A stretch of 64,000 nt of DNA. Origin: Agrobacterium larrymoorei. GTDB taxonomy: Bacteria > Pseudomonadota > Alphaproteobacteria > Rhizobiales > Rhizobiaceae. The stretch is taken from contig NZ_CP039691.1 of assembly GCF_005145045.1 (NCBI RefSeq), forward strand, positions 2,802,001-2,866,000, given 5' to 3'. Positions 1-8,092 of this stretch are shown here, in pieces. Within the stretch, counting starts at the first letter, position 1; every line of letters begins with the position of its first letter. The notes under the pieces were generated by a model, which was not told the origin of the DNA, ran no database searches, and saw nothing but the letters and a program-made list of their open reading frames with translations. Position numbers and translations under genes: made by a program.

Positions 1-327
1 CGTGTTCAGCAGAAACGACGCGATAGGCATCGCCGGAAAGATCAGCAATCCCAGGAAAATAAGGAGAGGCATTTCATTATTCAGGAAGGCTGCCGCCCCT
101 TGAGCAGTCACGCCGTCAACGATGACCGACAACCCCCAGATAATCGCCAGATTGATCGCCTCAAAGGCCATGGACGACAAGGCCAGCGCCAGAAGAACGC
201 CGCGAAACATCGAAATGAAATGCCACAAAACCGAAATCGGCCCTTTGGACGGAAGGGGTCGAAACGGAATATCCAGCGGACGTATCATCGTCTCGAACGG
301 GCGGAAAATCACATCTGAAACGGACAT
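1..327 (-). CDS. ABC transporter, fused permease/ATPase type, N-terminal fragment
   Basis: Partial gene running off the left edge; 109 codons are visible from the ATG at 325-327. The protein begins with a short cytoplasmic stretch and then two hydrophobic segments (about residues 40-75 and 87-105), as at the start of an ABC exporter membrane domain. The ATPase half is not in the window, so the class is inferred from the N-terminal pattern only. It lies outside the island and should be the chromosomal neighbour of tRNA-Gly in strains lacking the island. Confidence 0.5.
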   Translation of the reverse strand, partial: MSVSDVIFRPFETMIRPLDIPFRPLPSKGPISVLWHFISMFRGVLLALALSSMAFEAINLAIIWGLSVIVDGVTAQGAAAFLNNEMPLLIFLGLLIFPAMPIASFLLNT

Positions 328-667
328 GGGCCTCTCGAAGATACTATAAATGCCAAAAACAAAAGAATCGCACGTACAGGCCGCATCGAAACACGCATCG
401 CATCTTATCTCAACGAAAAGATGTATTTTGTGATGAAGACAGCGATTATAGCGGAGAATTTGCGCGAGAGCTTGGTCGGCACTGTGAGACTTATGCTGTC
501 TGAACTTAACGGGTAAAGGTGCGGAAAGCTGGAGCGGGTGAAGGGAATCGAAACAGATATACAAGTCTTTGATATATATCATATAATATATGATTATCGA
601 CATCTATACCGCTTAAAATACCGAAAACTAAGCGGATGTCACTGGACGAACCTGCTCTTACTGGAAG
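328..667. other. Gene-free junction with island left end
   Basis: 340 bp without a convincing gene. It holds the upstream region of the ABC gene, the left attachment repeat (531-552) and, just inside the island, a very AT-rich stretch. That stretch contains a perfect 8-bp-arm inverted repeat (578-594, ATCATATA/TATATGAT), which could be a binding site for an excision or regulatory protein. Confidence 0.6.
531..552 (+). repeat. attL direct repeat
   Basis: A 22-bp sequence starting GGAGCGGGTGAAGGG that recurs exactly at 23061-23082. There it forms the 3' end of tRNA-Gly: T-loop, 3' half of the T stem, 3' half of the acceptor stem and discriminator. Here it is a bare copy without the rest of a tRNA, as expected for the distal att site left by tyrosine-recombinase integration into a tRNA 3' end. 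Confidence 0.9.
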
Positions 668-1729
668 GTGGATGCCGCATCGCACTGCTTAAATGTTGGT
701 GAATCAGATACGGTCGCCCGGTTCACCAACGGTAGGCGGGATAGCATGGTCGACATCAAAGAAGTAATGGAATCAGAAGAGATGCGAGATGTCGTCACCG
801 CTCTCGATGCACTGAAGCGGCGCTGGGCTCCCAGTCATCAAGTGACAGATCACATTCGTCCAACCGTCCTCGCGCTTGTCGGCAAATACAAAGCCAAGGA
901 AATCTTGCAGGTGCTGCTCGATAGCAAGGAGTATTACCCCGGCTACAAGGAGGTTCTCGCCGCAAGTTTTGGCGGATGGCTAATTATGCCTAGAGAGCGT
1001 CGCGTGCGGGAAATTCTCATGGTGCACGCAGCACTAAACCATATGCACGATACTGAATGGAAACTGGGCGAAGCTCAGTTGAGTTTGGAGAGAGACATAA
1101 CGGCCCGTTACATCCTCACAAGCATGGACTTTTTGATCGAAATTTATGACAGCTTGGGCGGCTATCAAGCGTTCGCACAGAATCCTTCGTTCGAGATGAT
1201 GTGGATCGCATTCGAACGAGACGAGAAAGTTATAAACACGGCAGTTCTAGCCATGACCTTTCTTCACCACGCTATTGATCAATTCAGTGTCCGTGGCCGC
1301 CCTTTTATTCCAAGTCTCAATAAAGCGGTGCTCGTACTGGACGAGTTAAAAGCGACGAAGCCACCCTTTCCATACAAAGAAAAATATGTGTCCCGATCCC
1401 TGCTTCACCAGCGCTGGAGCCAGAACAAGCAAACGCTGGCACTGTTATACGCGGCGTCAACTATCCGCATAAATAGGAAAACGCTTTTGCAACTCATTCT
1501 GGACGGCTTCTTTTCGTACGAAAATCACCAACCTTATCTCGACATTTGGGTATGTCGGGCTCGCTATGTTGCCGCTCATATATTTGCTCGGATGGGCGAC
1601 CCGGACCTCGAACGGAAAACCATAAGCTTAATTGGTGGCGGGCATGCCACCGCCTTCGCACCTCAAAAGTTGAGTATCGTTGAGACCGCAGCATTTAACA
1701 CGGCTTTTCGCAATGTAATCAATATTTAA
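668..1729 (+). CDS. Hypothetical protein, island left end
   Basis: 353-aa reading frame, or 327 aa from the in-frame ATG at 746. Upstream GGAAGG three bases before 668 is close for a ribosome site; 746 has a weak AGGCGGG. I do not recognise the family. The protein looks soluble and mostly helical, with no signal peptide or membrane segment. It is the outermost gene of the island, 116 bp inside attL, and is followed by the AlpA regulator in the same direction. It could be cargo; nothing in the sequence gives a function. Confidence 0.6.
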   Translation: MDAASHCLNVGESDTVARFTNGRRDSMVDIKEVMESEEMRDVVTALDALKRRWAPSHQVTDHIRPTVLALVGKYKAKEILQVLLDSKEYYPGYKEVLAASFGGWLIMPRERRVREILMVHAALNHMHDTEWKLGEAQLSLERDITARYILTSMDFLIEIYDSLGGYQAFAQNPSFEMMWIAFERDEKVINTAVLAMTFLHHAIDQFSVRGRPFIPSLNKAVLVLDELKATKPPFPYKEKYVSRSLLHQRWSQNKQTLALLYAASTIRINRKTLLQLILDGFFSYENHQPYLDIWVCRARYVAAHIFARMGDPDLERKTISLIGGGHATAFAPQKLSIVETAAFNTAFRNVINI

Positions 1730-1844
1730 ATACATCATACCTGTCCATTTTTGGACGCCCCATCCATGGATAAATACAGAATTATAAATCGATAAGTTTC
1801 GAGCCATCATTTCTCCGTGTTCAACAACTCACACGGAGAAACCG

Positions 1845-2099
1845 ATGAAACACCTAAGTATCCGCGACGAAAAACAGCCTGAAAACATTGCGACCCGCAT
1901 CTTCCCGCAAACGGGATTTGTACGCCTTAACCAGATCGTTCGACCCGATGGCCCCCTACCAATCAGTAAGTCAGGTTTTTGGGCAGGCGTAAAAACCGGA
2001 AAATTTCCGCAACCACGCAAGATTTCACCACGGGTTACCGTATGGCGGGCTGAGGATATCAATGCCCTCCTGCGCGAAATTGATATGGGAGGAAAATAA
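1845..2099 (+). CDS. AlpA-family regulator
   Basis: 84-aa protein with the MerR-like winged helix of AlpA/prophage regulators. The pattern FVRLNQIV, then PISKSGFW, VKTGKFP and a tryptophan-containing recognition end (VTVWRAEDINALL) is characteristic. AlpA proteins are small activators, often controlling excision or the integrase in P4/CP4-type elements. A GGAGA ribosome site lies about seven bases before the ATG. The next gene starts one base after this stop codon, so the two are probably co-transcribed. The P4-type integrase at the other end of the island fits this role. Confidence 0.85.
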   Translation: MKHLSIRDEKQPENIATRIFPQTGFVRLNQIVRPDGPLPISKSGFWAGVKTGKFPQPRKISPRVTVWRAEDINALLREIDMGGK

Positions 2100-2100
2100 T

Positions 2101-2913
2101 ATGTCTTCCGTCCAAACTTTAAAGAAAGCCAACGCCGGCTCTTTTGGCAGAAGTATAGAAAAATCGGATAATCCGAAAAAATCCGAGAAAGAAAGGGGGA
2201 AGTCTCTGATCGAAAGGCTTGATGCACTTCACGACGCCTTCAAGGCTAGGCGAAAAGCTCATCGCAAGGCGGTTTATAGTGATATCGTTTCAGCCGTTGA
2301 GATTGGTCTAGCGTTGAAAGCTGACAAAAATGAGTGGAAGCTATTCTGTGACGGTTCTTGGCAAAAAACAAAGCCGCCAAAGCCTCATCAGATCGAACAT
2401 GCAGTGCGATTTGCCATTAAATTCATGGTGGGACCTGGAAAGAAGGCGCAGCAGAAAGCTAGTTTCTACTACAATGCTGTTGCGTCGGCGGTAGAGGAAG
2501 GCATCACCGGTAAGAAGCTGAAAAAGCTAATGATGACAGAGGGCCTCAAAAAGCTCTCTACGGCCAATTCTGAGAAAAAGAAGCTTGAGAAGCAACTGGC
2601 CGAGGACGATAAAAAAGAAAAAAAAGAAGCGACTCGTACCACGGCGGTCACAAAAGAAAGCAAGAAAAGCAATCCGCTAATTGCGAACAAAAGCGGCGAT
2701 TCTTCCCGCCAAAAAGAAATGAAAAGTGCGAAATTCGACGTGAATGCGGTCTTGCGGTTCACAAACATCAAGAAGTCTTTGATGGCCCATAAAGTGGGTT
2801 CGGAGCTCTGGATGAAGGCGACGCTGGCGGCGTTAGGTCCGCCGCTCGAACTACATGTGCACAAAGTAGGAACGGCAAAACCTAAGGCCAAAGAGTCTGC
2901 GCCTGACCTTTAA
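2101..2913 (+). CDS. Lysine-rich hypothetical protein
   Basis: 270 aa from the ATG at 2101, chosen because GGAGGA sits just upstream; an in-frame ATG at 2062 would overlap the AlpA gene. The N-terminal part is basic. The middle (about residues 135-200) is extremely lysine-rich and probably helical or disordered, and the C-terminus carries another short folded part. No known domain is recognised. Its spacing of one base after alpA suggests an operon with that regulator. Basic composition would suit nucleic-acid binding, but that is inference. Confidence 0.65.
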   Translation: MSSVQTLKKANAGSFGRSIEKSDNPKKSEKERGKSLIERLDALHDAFKARRKAHRKAVYSDIVSAVEIGLALKADKNEWKLFCDGSWQKTKPPKPHQIEHAVRFAIKFMVGPGKKAQQKASFYYNAVASAVEEGITGKKLKKLMMTEGLKKLSTANSEKKKLEKQLAEDDKKEKKEATRTTAVTKESKKSNPLIANKSGDSSRQKEMKSAKFDVNAVLRFTNIKKSLMAHKVGSELWMKATLAALGPPLELHVHKVGTAKPKAKESAPDL

Positions 2914-2927
2914 AGGGTGGCACTCGG

Positions 2928-3473
2928 TTAGATAAGTTCACTCTGTGACTTCGGCAGCACCAAAATGTCTGCCGAAGTCATTCTTTTTCGCGGCACCTGT
3001 TTCAACGTGTACAACGCTGCCCTCGGCGCAGTCTTTTCTATCGGCTCGACATGCAGCCGCGCCAACGACATTCCCTCTCCTACTAGAAAAGATTTTGGCG
3101 AACGCGCCACGATGTCACCCAGCCTATCGCCGGTTTTCGCATTTGGCGGCACCATGAAAAACGCATGAACATGCATTCCATCATTGGTCAGAATATCCGG
3201 GAGAGCCGCTTTCTCCCTTTTGTTCACGGGCCAATCGAAGCATGATATCCAGAACGGCATTTGCTCAGTCGGGGTATTGTGCGGCCTTTTGATCAGCCTT
3301 GTGAGAAGGCGAGCATAAACGATTTCACATTCTTTCAGCATCTGGCGTTGCTTGGTCTGTTCGTTGCCTGTCAACTGATTGAACATGAGAGTGATGAGGT
3401 ATGGTTCCCAGCCCCCAAATACCCTTTCCTCCATCATGGTGATGTAACCATCGATTATCTGCGCATCGGTCAT
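2928..3473 (-). CDS. Small HUH-like replication/nicking protein (YfjJ/inovirus-Gp2 type, tentative)
   Basis: 181 aa from the ATG at 3473, preferred over upstream ATGs (3488, 3617) because AAGGA lies six bases before it. Three motifs appear in the order seen in HUH endonucleases: a hydrophobic strand (YLITLMFNQL, near residue 21), a His-hydrophobic-His strand (GMHVHAFFM, about residues 100-108) and a Tyr-x-x-Lys helix (ALYTLKQ, about 154-160). Enzymes of this fold nick DNA for rolling-circle replication or mobilisation. CP4-like elements often pair such a gene with AlpA and a P4 integrase, as here. Catalytic competence is not proven; similarity is by motif only. It converges on the lysine-rich gene, with 14 bp between the stop codons. 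Confidence 0.5.
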   Translation of the reverse strand: MTDAQIIDGYITMMEERVFGGWEPYLITLMFNQLTGNEQTKQRQMLKECEIVYARLLTRLIKRPHNTPTEQMPFWISCFDWPVNKREKAALPDILTNDGMHVHAFFMVPPNAKTGDRLGDIVARSPKSFLVGEGMSLARLHVEPIEKTAPRAALYTLKQVPRKRMTSADILVLPKSQSELI

Positions 3474-3778
3474 GTTGTATTCCTTCATGGTTGGTTTGAT
3501 TATTTGTGTGGGTGTGTTGTTGGGTACTACTCGTGTCCTATAGGTACAGTTGACCCATATGCCTTTACCCTCGCGGGTTCCGGCATTTGCGTTTCCTGAT
3601 GAGGCAAGCGCGTGCACGCGTGGCGATATCCCCGCGTGTCGTTTGCTTACGAATTTAATTGGCGTTTCGCCGTAGCTTGTTTACGGCCACATCTTTCGGG
3701 GCGACGGGTGCCTCCGATGAGTGACGACAGCTGGCAATATGTCGAGATAAATGGTTTCATCAGACCGTTTTTTTTGGA
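3474..3778. other. Divergent intergenic region between HUH-like gene and HNH gene
   Basis: 305 bp without a convincing gene. It contains the promoter regions of two divergent genes and a perfect 12-bp palindrome CGCGTGCACGCG (3609-3620). If the HUH-like protein nicks DNA, its origin could be here; no iteron set or clear nick-site hairpin was recognised. Confidence 0.4.
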
Positions 3779-4301
3779 ATGCTTGATATGACTACTTCCA
3801 AAGATGCGCTTGCGTTCGATGCCCATGGACACCGACCCATGTCCGAAGGCAAAATAGATGAGATTGCAGCAGTCACCATTTTGAAGAACAAGACTCATAC
3901 GCATACCAATAGTGGTATCTACACAGTCTTCGTACTTGGAGAGGAGCTAAGTGAGCAGTTCCGAAACGTGGAGGATGCTCGTGCTGCCGGGCAGAAAGCC
4001 TTCGCGTCACGTGTCTCCAGTCTTTTATCGGATGACATAATCGTTGCGACGATGAAAAGCGTCGCGCCACGCCCTTTTCACACCGCTCATTTCATAGACG
4101 CTCTTCGTTCTGCTCGCCCTGAGCTTTGGAAGTCACTCGTCACTCGCTATGGTGAAGGTGGACAGGGTGCGGGTACCCACTACTCCGCCTTTTCTGCGGT
4201 CGCACATGCGCTTCATCGGGCGGCGAGTAGAGGAGTACTCGTCAAGTTAGAGAACTATGTCACCGCGCCGCCTGATCTAAAGTGGGGAAGCCCAGTCATT
4301 A

Positions 4302-5147
4302 GGCTCAGGCCCTATTAATTAATCATCCTTTCCAATTTGACGATCTTTTGATTCACTCATGGTAGGAGGACTTGCCATGAGTGATTTGTTTTTGCTGACG
4401 CCATCTCAGTTCAACCGCATCCGGCCCTATTTCCCTCTTGCCCACGGCATCGAGCGCGTGGATGATCTGAGGGTCGTGAGCGGCATCATTTACGTGTTGA
4501 AACATGGACTTCAATGGAAGGATGCGCCGAAGGAATACGGTCCACATAAGACGCTTTATAACCGGTTCGTCCGCTGGAGCAGGCTCGGCGTCTTCAACCG
4601 AATCTTCGAGGCACTTGCGGGGAAGGCAGGTCAACCCGACAGGCTGATGATCGATGCCACCCATTTGAAAGCCCATCGCACCGCAGCCAGCCTGCTAAAA
4701 AAGGGGCTCTTTCCCGCTGCATCGGACGAACGAAAGGCGGCCTGAATTCCAAGCTACACGCTGTCACCGACGGCTTGGGACGGCCCTTGCTGTTTTTCCT
4801 CACTCAGGGTCAGGCCAGCGACTATCAGGGTGCCCGGCACCTGCTTGATCGCCTACCCAACGCCAAGGAATTACTGGCAGATCGTGGTTACGACGCCGAC
4901 TGGTTCCGCAATGGATTGAAAGACAAAGGCATTTCACCCTGCATCCCACCACGTAAGAAGCGACGCAACCCGGCCCACTACGACAAAGTCCTCTATAGGC
5001 AAAGATATCGTATCGAGAACATGTTTGGTAGGATCAAGGATTGGAGGCGCATCGCCACCCGATACGACCGATGCGCTCACACCTTCCTATCCGCAATCCT
5101 CATCGCAGCAACTTGCTGCTACTGGCTCGATTAATGAGTCCTGAGCC
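4302..5147 (+). mobile_element. IS5-family (IS427-like) insertion sequence
   Basis: 846 bp. The ends are imperfect inverted repeats: GGCTCAGG at 4302-4309 and CCTGAGCC at 5140-5147, with further matches inward (ATTAAT on both sides). The flanking TA at 4300-4301 and 5148-5149 is the target duplication. It encodes one DDE transposase in two overlapping frames. Left-end sequence supplies the accidental stop codon of the gene it interrupts. Intact ends and transposase suggest a recent insertion. Confidence 0.9.
4377..5134 (+). CDS. IS5/IS427-type transposase, made by -1 frameshifting
   Basis: The first frame runs 4377-4745 (122 aa, AGGAGG seven bases upstream) and holds the N-terminal domain and the first catalytic Asp (MIDATHLKAH). 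The second frame carries LLADRGYDADWF (second Asp) and RIENMFGRIKDWRR (catalytic Glu). A slippery A6-G4 run at 4697-4706 lies where the frames must join; a -1 slip there yields the family motif IGRTKGGLNSKLHAV and a 252-aa fusion. Programmed -1 frameshifting at A6G is known for this IS group, so the two frames are one working gene, not a damaged one. Confidence 0.88.
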
Positions 5148-5657
5148 TAGGTACTGGAACGGTCCCGGCGGTTACTCTGATCAGTTGTTTCCAGACGAGG
5201 CGGCTCCACAGGAAACTTATGAAGAGGGAGCGGTGACAGGCGTCAAAGTCAACCGCTACGAGCGAAGTGAAGCTGCCCGCGCGGCTTGCTTGAGTTACTA
5301 CGGTACACGCTGTCAGGGGTGCGACCTCGACTTTGGCGAACGTTACGGTGAGCGAGGAAAAAATTTCATCCATGTGCACCATCTTCTTCCCCTTAAAAAA
5401 ATCAAGAAGACTTACGTGGTGAACCCCGTTGAACACCTAAGGCCAGTTTGCCCCAATTGTCACGCCATGATCCACCGGCGCGAGCCGATGTTGTCGATCG
5501 ATGAATTAAGAGCGATGCTAAAATAAAGCGTTTTGCTCCAGCATGTCGGAGGCTGCAGTAGCCTCGTATATTACAACTAGTGGGAGATCCAGCTTGATTC
5601 AAATCTCTTGACCTCAATGTAACGTGATGTTCCCAAGCGCGCCGCATGTCGCCTTTG

Positions 5658-5693
5658 TTGACAACTCCTAATTGTAATGATATATCATTACAA
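5658..5693 (+). promoter_or_regulatory. Promoter overlapped by a perfect 22-bp palindrome
   Basis: A consensus -35 TTGACA at 5658-5663 is followed after 17 bp by TATATC (5681-5686). A perfect palindrome, 5672-5693 (half-site TTGTAATGATA), covers the -10 region, so a dimeric repressor bound there would block the promoter. It faces the gene starting at 5758. The XRE-type protein at 6768-7028 is a candidate binder, but nothing links them directly. Confidence 0.6.
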
Positions 5694-5757
5694 GTTGGCA
5701 ATATTGCCAGCGTGAGGGGCCCGTTACGGCCCCTCTTCTATTTGGAGAGATACAAAT

Positions 5758-6342
5758 ATGACCACCGCAACCACGACCGCTGCTTCGCCCATCACCCTAC
5801 CTTGCCCAATCATCATTTTGGGCCGCGACGACAAGCGAAAGCCGCATGCATCGTTCTTCCCAGCTACCGACACCCGCCCCGCCGAAAAGGCCGCCGAATT
5901 GATGGGTATGTTTGCCCTGAAAGTTGAGAGCGATGAGATCAGGTCGCTTCTGACGCGATTGCCTCAAGGCAAGCTATTCGACAGCGGCAAGGCCTTCGTG
6001 CCGTTCGTCAAGCAAGACCTCTATAACGAAATTGCAGCGCACCTTTCCGATGAAGAACGCGAACGGCTTGAACAGCCACGCGCCGCGCCTGAACCACCGC
6101 CTGCCGATGTCACTCATCCAGTGCGCCCGAAAAGCCTGCCCGACAGCTTCGACAAGATCATCGTCGGTAGCGTGGTACTGGCGACGGAAGGCCCGCTTGA
6201 AGGCTGGTATGAGGCGAAAGTCATGGAGGTGAAAGCTGAAGGTAGCTTGCGGCTTCAGTGGCGTGATTATCTTGATGACCCGGCATTTACGCGCCGTATC
6301 GATCAGGTCGCCATCATTCACCCTGCCTATGTCGAGGCTTGA
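5758..6342 (+). CDS. Hypothetical protein with a C-terminal Tudor/Agenet-like segment
   Basis: 194 aa, with a GGAGA ribosome site upstream and the palindrome-controlled promoter 65-100 bp before it. The N-terminal 100 residues contain a segment rich in charged helices. After a proline-rich linker (about 107-118), the last 65 residues (IIVGSVVLATEGP… GWYEAKVMEV… LRLQWRDYL) resemble small SH3/Tudor barrels that read peptides or nucleic acids. Family not recognised with certainty. It is followed six bases later by a DUF3768 gene in the same direction, suggesting an operon. Confidence 0.65.
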   Translation: MTTATTTAASPITLPCPIIILGRDDKRKPHASFFPATDTRPAEKAAELMGMFALKVESDEIRSLLTRLPQGKLFDSGKAFVPFVKQDLYNEIAAHLSDEERERLEQPRAAPEPPPADVTHPVRPKSLPDSFDKIIVGSVVLATEGPLEGWYEAKVMEVKAEGSLRLQWRDYLDDPAFTRRIDQVAIIHPAYVEA

Positions 6343-6348
6343 TCAGCG

Positions 6349-6708
6349 ATGGCCTGCGCACTTACGCAAGCATTGAATGCGGCTGCGGTTCAACGAACCT
6401 CAACCATCCGCGCCAAGAACGACGCCTTTCGATCAAGTTTGGTCGGAGGGCGTGTGATGCTGACACAGGGGGTGAACGCTCTCGATGAGAACACCCGTCG
6501 CAACGTGATCAGGGCTGTTCAGGCCTTTGCTGATTTCTCACCCGGCAACGACCCTTACGGTGAACATGACTTCGGCGCTGTGAAGGTCAACGAAGCCTTG
6601 TTCTTCTGGAAGATCGATTACTACGACCGCGATTTACAGAACGGCTCGCCTGACCCTGATGCAGTGACCTGCAAGGTGCTGACCATCATGCTGGCAGGGG
6701 AGTATTGA
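6349..6708 (+). CDS. DUF3768 family protein
   Basis: 119 aa. The motif NDPYGEHDFG followed by FFWKIDYYDRDL and SPDPDAV is the signature of DUF3768, a small protein of unknown function common on alphaproteobacterial plasmids and integrative elements. No membrane segments. It probably shares the transcript of the preceding gene. Its presence supports a plasmid- or ICE-like source for this part of the island. Confidence 0.8.
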   Translation: MACALTQALNAAAVQRTSTIRAKNDAFRSSLVGGRVMLTQGVNALDENTRRNVIRAVQAFADFSPGNDPYGEHDFGAVKVNEALFFWKIDYYDRDLQNGSPDPDAVTCKVLTIMLAGEY

Positions 6709-6767
6709 GCGATGAAACTCCGACCAAGCATATTGCCCTTGATAAAACAGCAGCGTTTGGGCGGCAG

Positions 6768-7028
6768 TTACCGGCCCGGTTTGCGGCCAGCTTTCAACGG
6801 CTCTGGCCGTTCGTCGCTTTCGGGAATGGCGAAAAAAGCAGAAATGTCAGCAGATAGTCCATCGGCCAACCGTGCCAAAAGGTCGACCGACGCATTGAAA
6901 TCGCCACGCTCGATTCCACTTATGGTCGTTCGGTCAACGCGCGCCAATCCAGCAAGATCCTCTTGCGTCATACGTTGTGCGACCCTGACTGTTCTAAGGT
7001 TTCTTCCAATACGCTCACGATGTTCCAT
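6768..7028 (-). CDS. XRE-family helix-turn-helix regulator
   Basis: 86 aa if started at the ATG at 7028 (MEHRERIGRNL); an upstream in-frame ATG at 7070 would give 100 aa. The protein is almost entirely a Cro/C1-type HTH: RIGRNLRTVRVAQRMTQEDLA, then LARVDRTTISGIERG and a closing helix (VDLLARLADGL). Such proteins commonly repress neighbouring mobile-element genes. It is transcribed against its neighbours and diverges from the membrane-protein gene at 7131. A plus-strand reading frame over the same DNA is rejected because the HTH pattern is clear. Confidence 0.82.
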   Translation of the reverse strand: MEHRERIGRNLRTVRVAQRMTQEDLAGLARVDRTTISGIERGDFNASVDLLARLADGLSADISAFFAIPESDERPEPLKAGRKPGR

Positions 7029-7130
7029 ACTCGCATGGCGACCACCTTGCCTACCATTACGCCATGGCATATATCCGACATATTAAATTTCAATCTTAGA
7101 TGGATGCCGACGCATCGCTACGGGGGTACT

Positions 7131-7481
7131 ATGAAAATCGCAGTAGGAATTATCGGCCTGTTTCTTGGCCTCCTCGTGTTGCTGCAGTCGTGCGCAGTGA
7201 CCGCAGGCAGTGGCTTGGCCAATGACAGCGCCACGGGTGCTGCTGCATCAATCGGAATGCTGGTCGGCCTCGTATTTTTCATTGCAGGGGCCTTTTCGTT
7301 CGCATTGCCGCTGGTGGGGGCCATCATGTTTTTCATCGCCGGGCTGCTGGCTTTCCTTGCTTCAACGCAGGGCAACTTCGGTGACATCACGATCTGGGGC
7401 TACATCGCCATCGCGCTGGCAGTCATGGGCTTCTTCACATGGCGTTCGGCCAAGCGGAAGAAAAGCCAGCCCACGGCATAA
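7131..7481 (+). CDS. Small membrane protein
   Basis: 116 aa from ATG 7131 (GGGGG upstream). Four hydrophobic stretches are visible, at about residues 4-20, 38-58, 60-77 and 86-103, and the C-terminal tail is basic (KRKKS). The first stretch ends in LLQSCAV, which could also be read as a lipoprotein-like start. Family not recognised. It is followed 50 bp later by a second membrane protein in the same direction, so the pair may be expressed together. Confidence 0.6.
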   Translation: MKIAVGIIGLFLGLLVLLQSCAVTAGSGLANDSATGAAASIGMLVGLVFFIAGAFSFALPLVGAIMFFIAGLLAFLASTQGNFGDITIWGYIAIALAVMGFFTWRSAKRKKSQPTA

Positions 7482-7531
7482 CGCCCCCGTTCACCCGGCC
7501 CTGATCACATCACACACGCATCGGAATCATC

Positions 7532-8053
7532 ATGACCGCCTATATCGAGGCCATGCGCCGCTACGCGACCTTTGCAGGTCGATCCACCCGGAGTGAGTTT
7601 TGGTACTTTCATCTTGTGATACTCGCCCTTGCATTCGGCGGTCTGATCATCGACGTGATCATTGCCGGGCCGAATGAACCGCAACCACTCGTTTCTGCGG
7701 TGATTGTCATCGGCCATTACCTGCCGTCACTCGCCATCATCGTCAGGCGCTTGCATGACCTCGATAAAAGCGGCTGGCTGGCGCTGACATGCCTCATCCC
7801 GCTCATCGGCATCATCGCCTTCATCGTGGTCGGAAGCACGCCGTCGAAGCCTCGCAGGCAGGAAGCTGCCGCAAGTACGGGTGGCAGTAGTCACCCAACG
7901 CGTCAGGTCAATTCGTCCGGTTCGGCTGACCAGATCGAACGTATCGAAAAACTGGCCGCTCTACGTGCCTCGGGTGCAATCACCGACGATGAGTTCACTA
8001 GGATGAAAGCCAACATCCTCCAAAACCTTCAGCCATCGCAAAGACTGGCCTGA
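7532..8053 (+). CDS. DUF805 membrane protein with C-terminal SHOCT domain
   Basis: 173 aa. Residues 1-110 match DUF805: the opening YATFAGRSTRSEFWYF, then two or three membrane spans with the conserved VRRLHDLDKSGW. After a Ser/Gly-rich linker the last 40 residues (IERIEKLAALRASGAITDDEFTRMK) form a SHOCT short helical domain, which often sits at the end of membrane or secreted proteins and may mediate oligomerisation. Function unknown. The gene lies between another membrane protein and a secreted protein, suggesting an envelope-associated set. Confidence 0.85.
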   Translation: MTAYIEAMRRYATFAGRSTRSEFWYFHLVILALAFGGLIIDVIIAGPNEPQPLVSAVIVIGHYLPSLAIIVRRLHDLDKSGWLALTCLIPLIGIIAFIVVGSTPSKPRRQEAAASTGGSSHPTRQVNSSGSADQIERIEKLAALRASGAITDDEFTRMKANILQNLQPSQRLA

Positions 8054-8092
8054 AGCCTACGTGCTGCAAGTAGCGAAGCGAAAGAAATCCTG

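Larger units (their letters stand above)
3779..5526 (+). pseudogene. HNH endonuclease gene interrupted by an IS5-family element
   Basis: The N-terminal part is 3779-4301 and the C-terminal part 5150-5526, with an 846-bp IS between flanked by TA duplications. Removing the IS and one TA joins the parts in frame (…PVI/RYWNGPGG…) and gives a 900-bp gene, 299 aa. The restored C-terminus is an HNH nuclease: paired cysteines (CQGCDLDF), the core IHVHHLLPL, and CPNCHAMIH with an Asn and His typical of a zinc-bound ββα-metal site. The N-terminal 170 residues are unrecognised. In the present sequence the upstream part ends inside the IS after five foreign codons (RLRPY) and the nuclease domain is cut off, so the gene is probably dead. 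A close paralogue of the HNH half sits at 20872-21654. Confidence 0.88.

Noticed and set aside
4359..5134. IS transposase as a frameshifted pseudogene
   Set aside because: The frames meet at an A6-G4 slippery run known for programmed -1 shifting in this IS group, and all catalytic residues remain.
6712..7086. 124-aa plus-strand frame over the XRE regulator
   Set aside because: The opposite strand encodes an unmistakable HTH protein.
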